Positions 53,792-61,461 of a stretch of DNA of 64,000 bases are shown here, piece after piece. A model generated the notes under the pieces. That model ran no database searches. It was not told the origin of the DNA and saw only the letters and a list, made by a program, of their open reading frames with translations. Each line of letters begins with the position of its first letter. Positions within the stretch are counted from its first letter, which is position 1. Made by a program: the position numbers and the translations under genes. Source of the DNA: Schaalia sp. 19OD2882 (GTDB lineage Bacteria; Actinomycetota; Actinomycetes; Actinomycetales; Actinomycetaceae); the NCBI RefSeq assembly GCF_018986735.1, contig NZ_CP065521.1:2418001-2482000 (forward strand), in the 5' to 3' direction.

Positions 53792-55297
53792 ATGAGCACC
53801 ATCCCGCTTCCCCTGGGTGCCATGCTCCCGACCCCTCACAGCCTCGACCTCGTCGCCCTGGGTCACCTGCTCATGGCGCGTGCAAGCGCCTTGGCCTATC
53901 TGGTGGCGGCCGTGCTCTTCATTCTGGCGCTGGCCGGCCTGTCGAAGCACGAGACCGCCCAACGCGGCAACGTCCTCGGAGCGATCGGCATGGTCATCGC
54001 CTTGGGCGCCACCATCACCTTGGCACTTACCTCGGACCCGGGGCGCGGTGTCCTGGTGACCGCCGTGCTCATTGCGGCGGCCCTGGCGATCGGCGCGGTC
54101 ATCGGCGTGCACCTGGCCCGCAAGGTCGAGATGACGGGCATGCCGGAGCTGATCGCCATGCTCCACTCCTTCGTGGGCCTGGCAGCAGTGCTGGTCGGCT
54201 ACAACTCCTACATCGCCCCCAGTGAGGAGGCGCACGCCTTGGGCGCCTTCCACCTGGGCGAGATCTTCCTGGGAGTCTTCATCGGCGCGGTCACTTTGAC
54301 CGGTTCGGTCATCGCCTACCTGAAGCTGTCGGCCAGGATCAAGGGCAAGCCGTTGACACTGCCCGGCCGGCACCTGCTCAACCTGGCGGCGCTTCTGGTC
54401 TCGTTGGTGCTGATGGTGTGCTTCGTCGCTGCGCCGGAGCATTCGATCGGCTCGTGGGTGGCGCTGGTGGTCATGACGATCGTCGCCTTGCTGCTGGGTC
54501 TGCACCTGGTGGCGGCGATCGGCGGCGGCGACATGCCCGTGGTCGTCTCGATGCTCAACTCGTACTCGGGGTGGGCGGCTGCGGCGGCCGGCTTCATGCT
54601 GGGCAATGACCTGCTGATCATCACGGGAGCGTTGGTGGGGTCTTCCGGTGCGTTCCTGTCGTACATCATGTGTCGGGCGATGAACCGCAGTTTCGTGTCG
54701 GTGATCCTGGGTGGTTTCGGTTCCGATGGTGGATCGTCGGCGGGGTCCGGGCAGGCTTCTGAGCAGGGCGAGGTCGACGAGGTCGATGCGGCGAGTGTGG
54801 CCACGATGCTGCACGAGGCACGCCGCGTGATGATCACCCCGGGTTACGGCATGGCCGTGGCCCAGGCCCAGTACCCGGTGGCGGCGCTGACGGAGCGTCT
54901 GCGTCATCAGGGCGTGGAGGTCCTCTTCGGCATCCACCCGGTTGCCGGGCGTCTGCCGGGGCACATGAACATCCTGTTGGCCGAGGCGAAGGTGCCCTAC
55001 GACATCGTCATGGAGATGGACGAGGTCAACGACGATTTCAGAGAGGTCGACGTGGTCCTGGTGATCGGCGCGAATGACACGGTCAACCCTGCGGCCGAAG
55101 AGCCGGGTTCACCCATCGCCGGCATGCCGGTTCTCAAGGTGTGGGAGGCCGGCAGGGTCATCGTCTTCAAGCGTTCGATGGCCGCCGGCTACGCGGGTGT
55201 GCGGAACCCGTTGTTCTTCAAGGACAACACCTCGATGCTCTTCGGCGATGCGAAGGCATCGGTGGAGGCCATCGTGGCCGCCCTTCCTGCCGACTGA
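53792..55297 (+). CDS. pntB: NAD(P) transhydrogenase beta subunit
   Basis: The 501-residue subunit has about nine membrane spans (with the conserved [21 protein letters not shown] region, core [13 protein letters not shown]) and the NADP(H)-binding domain III with [25 protein letters not shown] and the nucleotide-site [11 protein letters not shown] Gly/Ser-rich linker ([18 protein letters not shown]) joins membrane and domain III. It is translated right after pntA. Confidence 0.97.
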   Translation: MSTIPLPLGAMLPTPHSLDLVALGHLLMARASALAYLVAAVLFILALAGLSKHETAQRGNVLGAIGMVIALGATITLALTSDPGRGVLVTAVLIAAALAIGAVIGVHLARKVEMTGMPELIAMLHSFVGLAAVLVGYNSYIAPSEEAHALGAFHLGEIFLGVFIGAVTLTGSVIAYLKLSARIKGKPLTLPGRHLLNLAALLVSLVLMVCFVAAPEHSIGSWVALVVMTIVALLLGLHLVAAIGGGDMPVVVSMLNSYSGWAAAAAGFMLGNDLLIITGALVGSSGAFLSYIMCRAMNRSFVSVILGGFGSDGGSSAGSGQASEQGEVDEVDAASVATMLHEARRVMITPGYGMAVAQAQYPVAALTERLRHQGVEVLFGIHPVAGRLPGHMNILLAEAKVPYDIVMEMDEVNDDFREVDVVLVIGANDTVNPAAEEPGSPIAGMPVLKVWEAGRVIVFKRSMAAGYAGVRNPLFFKDNTSMLFGDAKASVEAIVAALPAD

Positions 55298-55371
55298 CAA
55301 GGCACCGGTGGGCGTGCAATTGTGGACCGCGATCCACGACGGGTCTGGCTACAACCCAAGCCCACCTGACT

Positions 55372-55521
55372 TGTCCGGGCGTCATCAAGTTGGCCGAGCA
55401 GGGGCTCGAAGCTGTCGTCGACGCATGGTGTGCAGCGAACCCTCACATCCTGCAACTCCGGGCAGACAGCCTGCCGCTGGATGCCGATGGCCACAAGTGC
55501 AACCACTACGGCAAAGACTGA
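55372..55521 (+). pseudogene. Possible fragment of a phage-type family A DNA polymerase
   Basis: A 50-residue open stretch beginning near GVIKLAEQGLEAVVDAWCAANPHI resembles the exposed helix of phage-type family A polymerases (pattern WxAANPxI). There is no start codon or upstream match, so if real it is a decayed remnant. It lies between pntB and the Abi gene in lower-GC DNA, as expected for an old insertion site. Confidence 0.35.
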
Positions 55522-55534
55522 TCGCCACATAGAC

Positions 55535-56476
55535 CTAGTTGTCGGCGGTGAGCAGTTGCAGTGGCATTTCGTCGTAGCGGGCTGGAGTTGCGATGCCTGC
55601 GGCGAGAAGGGCATTCTCGGCGAGGATCGGCTCGACGCGGTTGGCGAGCCAATCCTTCTGCAGACCGGTCTTGGTAGCGACCAGGTCAAGCGCTACGAAG
55701 ATCTTGTAGATCGAGTGATCGTTGAACTGGCGGTGGTCTTGTTTGGCTCGTCGAGCGATGTTGCGGGGGATTCCTGGGTGATCGAGAACCGAGTGGTTCC
55801 ACAGTTTCGCGCAGTGAGCGTTGCGGTTGCGTAGGTAGACGAATGACCGGACTTGACTTGGCAACGTTCTTGGAGAAACCTTCATTGACTCTGCCATGTC
55901 GCGCAGCACTCCGGACTCGCCTGAAGCCTCGATCAGTCTGGACAGGCTTCCAAACGAGAAGGCCTCAACTGCAACCCAGATGGGCATGCGCGCGTACGCT
56001 TCGATGCTGTAAGCGCTGCCCGTCTTGATCTCATCACGGTAATGAGACACAAAGGCTTCCTTGCTCCGATCCAGATTAGACAGTGCATGTTCTTCGACAT
56101 GTTCGTCATCAGGATCAGGCGATTGCGTGAAACCTTCCCCCCGAGCGAACGCTCCGACTGCTCCGACACGCTGCGCGTAGTGATAGGCGAACCGGGTTCT
56201 GAGGAGAACCTCGATCGGGTGGAGAACTTCGTCGCAAACCGCAACCAGGTCTTGTTCCGCTTCGTAGAGGCGCTGGATCACCTCGAAGGATGAACCGTCG
56301 AGGAAGCGATTGTCGCCCTTCATTGGGGCAACTTGCCAGTAACGGAAATACCCCGAGAGCCGATAGTAGTTCACGCGAGACAGGAACTCGGCTGCCGATG
56401 CGGTGTCAGTCACGGTCAAACCGCGTTCTTGAAGCAGTTCAACTTGTTCATCATAATCGCGCCAGCGCTTAACCAT
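55535..56476 (-). CDS. abiF: Abi_2 / AbiF-type abortive-infection protein (HEPN RNase-like)
   Basis: The 313-residue protein has the Abi_2 layout: an N-terminal SRVNYYRLSGYFRYW block, EVLLRTRFAYHYA in the middle, and YLRNRNAHCAKLWNH with the HEPN-type RxxxxH motif (Arg216, His221). Related proteins abort phage infection by cleaving RNA when unleashed. Upstream, and in the same orientation, lies a structured RNA candidate (56490–56552), as expected for AbiF-type systems where a noncoding RNA accompanies the gene. GC is clearly lower than the neighbours and codon use is less biased, pointing to transfer. GGGGG precedes the ATG. Confidence 0.88.
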   Translation of the reverse strand: MVKRWRDYDEQVELLQERGLTVTDTASAAEFLSRVNYYRLSGYFRYWQVAPMKGDNRFLDGSSFEVIQRLYEAEQDLVAVCDEVLHPIEVLLRTRFAYHYAQRVGAVGAFARGEGFTQSPDPDDEHVEEHALSNLDRSKEAFVSHYRDEIKTGSAYSIEAYARMPIWVAVEAFSFGSLSRLIEASGESGVLRDMAESMKVSPRTLPSQVRSFVYLRNRNAHCAKLWNHSVLDHPGIPRNIARRAKQDHRQFNDHSIYKIFVALDLVATKTGLQKDWLANRVEPILAENALLAAGIATPARYDEMPLQLLTADN

Positions 56477-56489
56477 GAAGCCCCCAGAA

Positions 56490-56552
56490 AATGAAAGGCC
56501 CCGGTCATTTGTGCATTGTCCCTCACGGGATCAAGAGGCCTGACCGGGGATC
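56490..56552 (-). ncRNA. Structured RNA upstream of abiF (AbiF RNA candidate)
   Basis: Read on the minus strand, CCCCGGTCA (56549–56541) pairs perfectly with TGACCGGGG (56507–56499). Inside is a small hairpin (TCCC/GGGA around GTGA, 56530–56519), and GGCC tracts at 56540–56537 and 56500–56497 could pair as a pseudoknot. The element ends 14–23 bp before the abiF start. A named AbiF RNA motif is known upstream of Abi_2 genes; whether this one matches its consensus needs a covariance-model search. Confidence 0.6.
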
Positions 56553-56920
56553 TATCGTGCTTCATGGTACTCCAGCATAGCCGTCTTGTCAACGCCAAGT
56601 GCCAAAGTCGGTGGACGCTGTGCGGAGCGCTCGTCCGGGTGGACAACTCCGGAAAAGCTCGACGAACTCATGACGGGCGTGGTGTTCATGACCACCCTCT
56701 CCGGCGACCACCAGAAACCGAAAAGGGTGCTCTTGGCCCAGTCGGCAGCGATGGCCCCGGTCTCCTGCTCAAAACGCGACAGCAGTTCCTTGAACTGCAT
56801 CAGGAGCGAGTCGAGGAACTGCGCAACGCCATCGTCAAAGGATTCCGGATCGGGAAGACTCCGAGGGACGTCGCCGGCGCAATTGTTCCGCCTCTTCGCA
56901 TCCGTTCCGATCGGAATGCC
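56552..56920 (-). other. Open frame continuing in phase past the DUF2249 stop codon
   Basis: The DUF2249 gene stops with TGA at 56921–56923, but the same frame stays open for about 120 codons, ending at 56552. The text is protein-like in part (GVAQFLDSLLMQFKELLSRF then EQETGAIAADWAKS), while the last third is not. The only ATG (56800) has no ribosome-binding site. It could be a decayed gene, a lost domain or chance in GC-rich DNA. Nothing else was found between 56553 and 56920. Confidence 0.35.
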
Positions 56921-57445
56921 TCAGGACAGGCGGGTGATGCGGTGACGCCAGTCCCGGGGTCCGTCTTCCAGGGTCTCCACACGGTAGTGCGCCTCGGATT
57001 CCTGCAGGTGGGCGAAGACCGGGTCGGGCCGGTGGGGTGCGCGCAGCACGAGGTTCTCACCCACGGGGATCGCGTCCAGGGCGGCGAACAGGGCTGCGTG
57101 GCGCACCACCTTCGGAATGGAGGTGACGACCAGTTCGTCATCGGCTGCCTGGACGTCCGGGCCTTGACCGCCGGGAGACACATGGGCGCCGGCCCCATGG
57201 CCGTTCCCATGCCCATGCCTGCGGCCTTTGCCGCCGCAGCCACAACCGCCGCCGGTCGATGGGGCGTGGACAGCCGGTTCAGGCGAGGCCTCGCCGCTGT
57301 CGCCAGCGGCTGCACTGCGGCCGTGTCCGTGTCCGCCGCATCCGCAGCCACCGCCACGCGAGGGCTGGTCGGCGACGCGAGAGTCGACCAGGCGGAACAC
57401 TCGGCGTTCGCCAGAGGCCACTGCTTCGGGATTGGTGTCAGTCAT
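56921..57445 (-). CDS. DUF2249 protein with Cys/His-rich metal-binding-like repeats
   Basis: The 174-residue protein has a C-terminal DUF2249 domain (about residues 103–174: VVTSIPKVVRHAALFAALDA then GENLVLRAPHRPDPVFAHL) of the family found with nitric-oxide and hemerythrin-like proteins. The N-terminal half holds two copies of GGGCGCGGxGxxHGHG-like sequence (Cys34, Cys36 and His39, His41; then Cys68, Cys70 and His77, His79, His83), clear potential metal ligands. A CsoR-type palindrome lies in its promoter (57471–57485), so copper control and a copper-binding role are inferred. GGAG precedes the ATG at 57445. Confidence 0.8.
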   Translation of the reverse strand: MTDTNPEAVASGERRVFRLVDSRVADQPSRGGGCGCGGHGHGRSAAAGDSGEASPEPAVHAPSTGGGCGCGGKGRRHGHGNGHGAGAHVSPGGQGPDVQAADDELVVTSIPKVVRHAALFAALDAIPVGENLVLRAPHRPDPVFAHLQESEAHYRVETLEDGPRDWRHRITRLS

Positions 57446-57470
57446 CGCAACTCCGTTCTTCCGTCACACA

Positions 57471-57485
57471 TACCCACTGGGGGTA
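57471..57485 (-). promoter_or_regulatory. Second CsoR-type operator
   Basis: TACCCACTGGGGGTA matches the csoR operator at 17242–17256 at 14 of 15 positions. It lies 26–40 bp upstream of the DUF2249 gene's ATG, so bound repressor would sit in the promoter. A -10-like TATGTG overlaps its right end on the minus strand. This links the gene to the csoR regulon across 40 kb. Confidence 0.75.
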
Positions 57486-57577
57486 CCACTGCGTCCAGTC
57501 TAGGCACGGTCCGCCGCCCATGGCGCGGATGACCGACCCGTCGCGAAACGCTTCCGCCTCACACCCCGTCCCCCACC

Positions 57578-57684
57578 GAATCCGCACACAATGCACCCGG
57601 CACGCACAAGCGGCCCCACGCATCACCGCTGGTCACAGCGAATCAACCTGGGCACACATGCGACAGTGACCCGGCATTGTGTGC
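57578..57684 (+). repeat. ~108-bp intergenic repeat element, copy 3
   Basis: The left end GAATCCGCACACAATGC (57578–57594) and right end GGCATTGTGTGC (57673–57684) are inverted copies, and the internal block CATCACCGCTGGTCACAGCG (57620–57639) matches copies 1 and 2. It occupies much of the 327-bp gap 57446–57772 between the DUF2249 and RidA-like genes, which otherwise holds only the CsoR box. Confidence 0.75.
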
Positions 57685-57772
57685 ACAACAGTTCCATTCG
57701 GAGATCTGCCGCGAACACTCACCCGGTCAAGGCCCACTCGGTGAAACGTCACCGGGCCGGGGCTGGCAGAAC

Positions 57773-58234
57773 TCACCGGGCCAAGGCGAACTCGGCCTCC
57801 ACCTCGACGCTGGCGCCCAACGGCAGGACCGCCACCCCCACGGCGGAACGGGCGTGGGCCGAGCCGAAGATCTCCCCGTACAGTTCCGAGGCGCCATTGG
57901 CCACGCCCGCCTGCCCGGTGAAGTCCGGCAGGGAGGCCACGAACACGGTCACCTTCACCACATGCGCCAGACGGTCCACGCCACCCGCCAGGTCCGCGGC
58001 GGCAGCCAATGCGTTGAGTGCACACAGGCGCGCGGCCTCCTTGGCGTCCTGCGGATCAGTGCCCTGCTCGCCAACGGCGCCCGCGTAGGCCAAGGCCCCG
58101 CCCTCGACGGGAATCTGCCCGGAGGTCCGCACGACCCCGCGATCCAGGACCGCAGGCACATAGGCGGCGACGGGTGCGGCGACCGGCGGCAGTTCGATGC
58201 CGAGTTCGACGAGTCGCTGGCTGGGAGTGGTCAT
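57773..58234 (-). CDS. ridA: RidA (YjgF/YER057c/UK114) family protein
   Basis: The 153-residue protein matches the long form of the family seen in many bacteria: start TPSQRLVELGIELPPVAAPV, then VRTSGQIPVEGGALAYAGAVG, ALNALAAAADLAGGVDRLAHVVKVTVFVAS (core VVKVTVFVAS) and a closing VEVEAEFAL. RidA enzymes hydrolyse reactive enamine/imine intermediates such as 2-aminoacrylate. The Arg that contacts the substrate in canonical RidA is not obvious here (the segment reads LPLGASVEVEAEF), so activity is less certain. GAGGA precedes the ATG at 58234. Confidence 0.9.
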   Translation of the reverse strand: MTTPSQRLVELGIELPPVAAPVAAYVPAVLDRGVVRTSGQIPVEGGALAYAGAVGEQGTDPQDAKEAARLCALNALAAAADLAGGVDRLAHVVKVTVFVASLPDFTGQAGVANGASELYGEIFGSAHARSAVGVAVLPLGASVEVEAEFALAR

Positions 58235-58309
58235 GTCCGGTCCTCGGTTCTTGGTCGGCGGGCGATGCGATGCCCAGCCTAATGGGGGCCTCGCGGTGAC
58301 AATGGACTG

Positions 58310-59509
58310 GTGCACACCCATGTCCTGGCCACCGCCGGAACACCATTCCCCGGTTCCGCCTTCGAAGCCCCCATCTTCCGCATTCCGGCGCTCACAGTGA
58401 CCACACGTCGGCGCATCCTGGTGGCCTACGACGTGCGCGAAGATTGGCGAGACCTGCCGGCAGACTTCGACGTTGCCCTGCGTCACAGTGACGACGGCGG
58501 CATGTCCTGGTCGGATGCGAGGCCGTTGCGCGCACACAGCCCCGGGCACGGTTTCGGCGACGCGTCGCTGCTCACCGACCCGGCGACCGGCCACGTGCAC
58601 TGCTGGTACGTGGGTTCCACCGGCGAGTCCTACTTCTCCGCCCGGCCGGATGCGCCGGGCCTGGAGCTGTGGCTGGCGACCTCCACGGACGAGGGCGAGA
58701 CCTGGACCCACCGGAACCTCAGCCATCTGCGCCCGCCGGGGGTGGCCGGCATGTTCTGCGCCAGCGGCAATGGCGCGGTGTTGGCCGATGGAACACTGCT
58801 CCAGCCTTTCGTGGCGCGAATCGGCGGGGCCAATTGGGCGCTGTGCGCGCGTTCGGAGGATCACGGACTCACGTGGACCATGGGCGCGCCGGTCGGCCCG
58901 GACTGTGACGAGTGGAAAGTGGTCGGCCTGGCGCCAGCGGGCGTCTCCCGGTCCCGCGCCCTCATGCATGCGCGCGCCACTCCTGCCCGTCGCCAGGCGT
59001 TCTCCGACGACGCAGGCGCCACGTTCTCGGCGCCGATGCCCGTGTCCGCGCTGGTCGACCCGGGCTGCAATGGTGGCCTGGTGCGAGTCGGGGACGTGTT
59101 GGTGGCCTCCATGTGCGACGACCCTCAGGGGCGGGGGCGCCTGTCCCTGCACGTGTCCGAGGACGAGGGCGTCACGTGGGGTCCTGCGGTCCTCGTCGAC
59201 CGGGGCGCCGCCGCGTATTCGGTGTTGGCGGCCTTGGACCAACGGACACTGGTGTTGGCCTGGGAGGCCGACAACTACCAGCGGATCGTCGTGGCCACCA
59301 TCGACCTGGACGAGATCGGCGTGGGTGTGGGCGAGAAGAAGGGCGCCGCCGCACCGAACCTGGTCCCACGCGCAGGAACGCCGGGTTTCGCCCTGCCCCC
59401 GGTGGTCAATCCCCGTTCCGGCGAAGCGGATCCGGCGGGATCGTGGTCGACCCGTGAGGCGCTTGCCGTGCCACGCGTTGAGGAAGGAGCCGGGCGGTGG
59501 GACCTTTGA
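58310..59509 (+). CDS. Sialidase/BNR-repeat glycosidase without signal peptide
   Basis: The 399-residue protein has the sialidase FRIP motif (residues 23–26, whose Arg binds the carboxylate) and five Asp-box-type turns (SDDGGMSW, STDEGETW, SEDHGLTW, SDDAGATF, SEDEGVTW), giving a six-bladed propeller. Sialidases release terminal sialic acids. No signal peptide or anchor is visible, so it would act in the cytosol on imported oligosaccharides, unlike secreted actinomycete sialidases. The GTG start is weakly supported. A perfect hairpin straddles its stop codon. Confidence 0.88.
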   Translation: MHTHVLATAGTPFPGSAFEAPIFRIPALTVTTRRRILVAYDVREDWRDLPADFDVALRHSDDGGMSWSDARPLRAHSPGHGFGDASLLTDPATGHVHCWYVGSTGESYFSARPDAPGLELWLATSTDEGETWTHRNLSHLRPPGVAGMFCASGNGAVLADGTLLQPFVARIGGANWALCARSEDHGLTWTMGAPVGPDCDEWKVVGLAPAGVSRSRALMHARATPARRQAFSDDAGATFSAPMPVSALVDPGCNGGLVRVGDVLVASMCDDPQGRGRLSLHVSEDEGVTWGPAVLVDRGAAAYSVLAALDQRTLVLAWEADNYQRIVVATIDLDEIGVGVGEKKGAAAPNLVPRAGTPGFALPPVVNPRSGEADPAGSWSTREALAVPRVEEGAGRWDL

Positions 59510-59523
59510 TCCCACCGCCCGGC
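59489..59523. terminator. Strong hairpin between convergent sialidase and DUF4353 genes
   Basis: A perfect 14-bp stem (59489–59502 with 59510–59523) has a 7-base loop that contains the sialidase stop codon. No clear T-run follows on either strand. The position between convergent ends suggests a two-way terminator. Confidence 0.75.
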
Positions 59524-59546
59524 CTCCCTGTCTCCGGTCGTTCAGG

Positions 59547-61433
59547 TCACGGCCGGCCGGGGCCACCGGGCCTGCCTCCTCCGGGACCGCCCATGCCTCC
59601 GTGACCGCCCTCGCCCGCGGTGACCTGCGTGGAGCTTCCGTCCACGCTCACCGTGTACGACGACCCGTTGGTGATCTTCGGCGTCGAGACCACCACCGAC
59701 GCGAACTCCTTCGCCGCGGTGAAGGAGGTGATCTTCGCACCGGAAGCGTCGGTGACGGTCACAGTCGAACCGGCCGAACCGCCGACGGTGGCGGCCACGA
59801 AGCCCTGCCCCCCGGTCGCCGGGGTTTCGGCCATGCCGGCCGAGCCGACCGCCACCAGGGTCCCACCGGTGACGGTGATGCCCCCGTTGGAGTCCAACGC
59901 TCCGTTGCCGTCATTGGTCGGCCCCCACACGGTGGTCGTGCCGCCGGTGATGGTCAGTGTGCCGTTGGAGTCCAAGCCGTCCCCGCCGGCGTTGACCGTC
60001 AGGGTCCCACCGGAGATGGTGACCGACTCACCGGTGTTGTCCATGCCGCCACCACCCGGGCCGCCACCTGGGCCGCCTTGGGTGGCCTGGGTGCTGGTGG
60101 TGTCGGCGGCGGCCAGACCCGCCTCGACAGTGGTGGAGCCGGAGCCGTTGATTCCGTCGTCGCTGGCGGTCAAGGACACGGTGCCGGCCGACACGGTGAT
60201 CAGGCCCGCCTCCAGAGCCTCCACGGACTGCGAGACGGTGACATCCGCGCCGTCCAGGACGGCCGCCACCTCGGCGTGGACCCCGTCATCACCCGAGGCC
60301 GCCGTGATGGTGCCCTTCGACAGGCGCAGGGCCCCGTCGGAGTGGATGGCGTCGTCAGCGGCGTCGACCTTCACAGTGGCCCCCTCGACGATGACGTACG
60401 TGCCCGCCTTGAGTCCCTTTGCCGAGGACGACGAGTCGCTGGGCGCGCCCGCGGATGCTCCGCCGCCTGCGGAAAGGTCCAATGATCCGCCGGTCAGGAT
60501 GACGTCGGTGGCTGCGGCGACCGCGTCTCCTTGGGCTGTGACCTTCACGGTCCCGCCGGTGACGTTGACATAGCCCTTCGTGGTGTCCTCACCTGCGCTC
60601 TCACCCTCGTCCGACTTCAGGCCGTCGCCGCCGGCCGTGACGTTCACGGTGCCTCCGGCCACCGTCAGCGAGTCCTTGCCGCGCAGGCCGTCGTCGGCGG
60701 CGGTGACGGTCAGGGTTCCCGAGGAGATCCACAGGTCGTCGGTGGAGGTGATGCCGTCCGCGCCGTTGCCCTTGACCGTGAGGCTGCCCTGGCCGGTGAC
60801 GGTCAGGTCCATGTCGGCGTGGATGGCGGCGTTGGCTGCCGCGTCGGCTGTGTAGGTGGACGCGTCGGACACGCTGGAGCTTCCCTCCAGGCAGATCACC
60901 AGGTCGTCGGCGGTGCGCGCATCGATGGCGGCGCCCGCAGAGTTCGTGATGGTCGCGTCGGCCAGGATGAGGACCACCACGGCGTCCTCGGGCGCCTCGA
61001 CGACGACCTGGCCCTGCAGGCTGCCGGTCAGGCGGTACACGCCGCCGGCCGTGATGGTGACGGTGGATCCGTTGACGCCGACCCCTTGGCCTTGGGCGCT
61101 GGCGGTGGTGCCGGAAAGGGTGACGGTGGTGGCGCCGGCCGCGTCCCATTCGTCGTCTCCCACCTTCGAGGCGTTCGTGTTGCCCGCCATGGCGTCGGCG
61201 GCGGTGGGCGGCGCAGTGGTGTCGCCGATCTGGCGCAGGGACTGGCCGGAGGATTCGTCGGACTGGCTGGTCACGGCCGTGGTCGAGGTCGAGGTCACGG
61301 TGGTCGACTGGTCGGCGGGCACGCTCACCGCCGAGTCGGTGCCGGTGCCTGCGGACGAGCAGGCGCCCAGTGCCAGGGCGGCGACGGCAGCCAGAGTGGC
61401 AAGCCTGGTGAAGTGCTTCTTCGGCGTGGTCAT
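59547..61433 (-). CDS. DUF4353-type beta-helix surface lipoprotein
   Basis: The 628-residue protein has a signal peptide and lipobox (ALALGAC, Cys25 or so), a Ser/Thr linker of about 90 residues, and a long repetitive beta-rich region with motifs such as GGVYRLTGSLQG, NSAGAAIDA, GADGITSTDDLWISSGTLTVTA and DGLRGKDSLTVAGGTV. That pattern matches DUF4353 carbohydrate-binding beta-helix proteins. A Gly-rich block (GGPGGGPGGGGMDN) interrupts it. The start ATG at 61433 gives the classic lipoprotein beginning. It is the last gene of the DUF4956–VTC cluster, in the place where related clusters often carry a CotH protein. Confidence 0.82.
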   Translation of the reverse strand: MTTPKKHFTRLATLAAVAALALGACSSAGTGTDSAVSVPADQSTTVTSTSTTAVTSQSDESSGQSLRQIGDTTAPPTAADAMAGNTNASKVGDDEWDAAGATTVTLSGTTASAQGQGVGVNGSTVTITAGGVYRLTGSLQGQVVVEAPEDAVVVLILADATITNSAGAAIDARTADDLVICLEGSSSVSDASTYTADAAANAAIHADMDLTVTGQGSLTVKGNGADGITSTDDLWISSGTLTVTAADDGLRGKDSLTVAGGTVNVTAGGDGLKSDEGESAGEDTTKGYVNVTGGTVKVTAQGDAVAAATDVILTGGSLDLSAGGGASAGAPSDSSSSAKGLKAGTYVIVEGATVKVDAADDAIHSDGALRLSKGTITAASGDDGVHAEVAAVLDGADVTVSQSVEALEAGLITVSAGTVSLTASDDGINGSGSTTVEAGLAAADTTSTQATQGGPGGGPGGGGMDNTGESVTISGGTLTVNAGGDGLDSNGTLTITGGTTTVWGPTNDGNGALDSNGGITVTGGTLVAVGSAGMAETPATGGQGFVAATVGGSAGSTVTVTDASGAKITSFTAAKEFASVVVSTPKITNGSSYTVSVDGSSTQVTAGEGGHGGMGGPGGGRPGGPGRP

Positions 61434-61461
61434 GTGGGTCTCCTTCAGGAGGGGCGGATGG

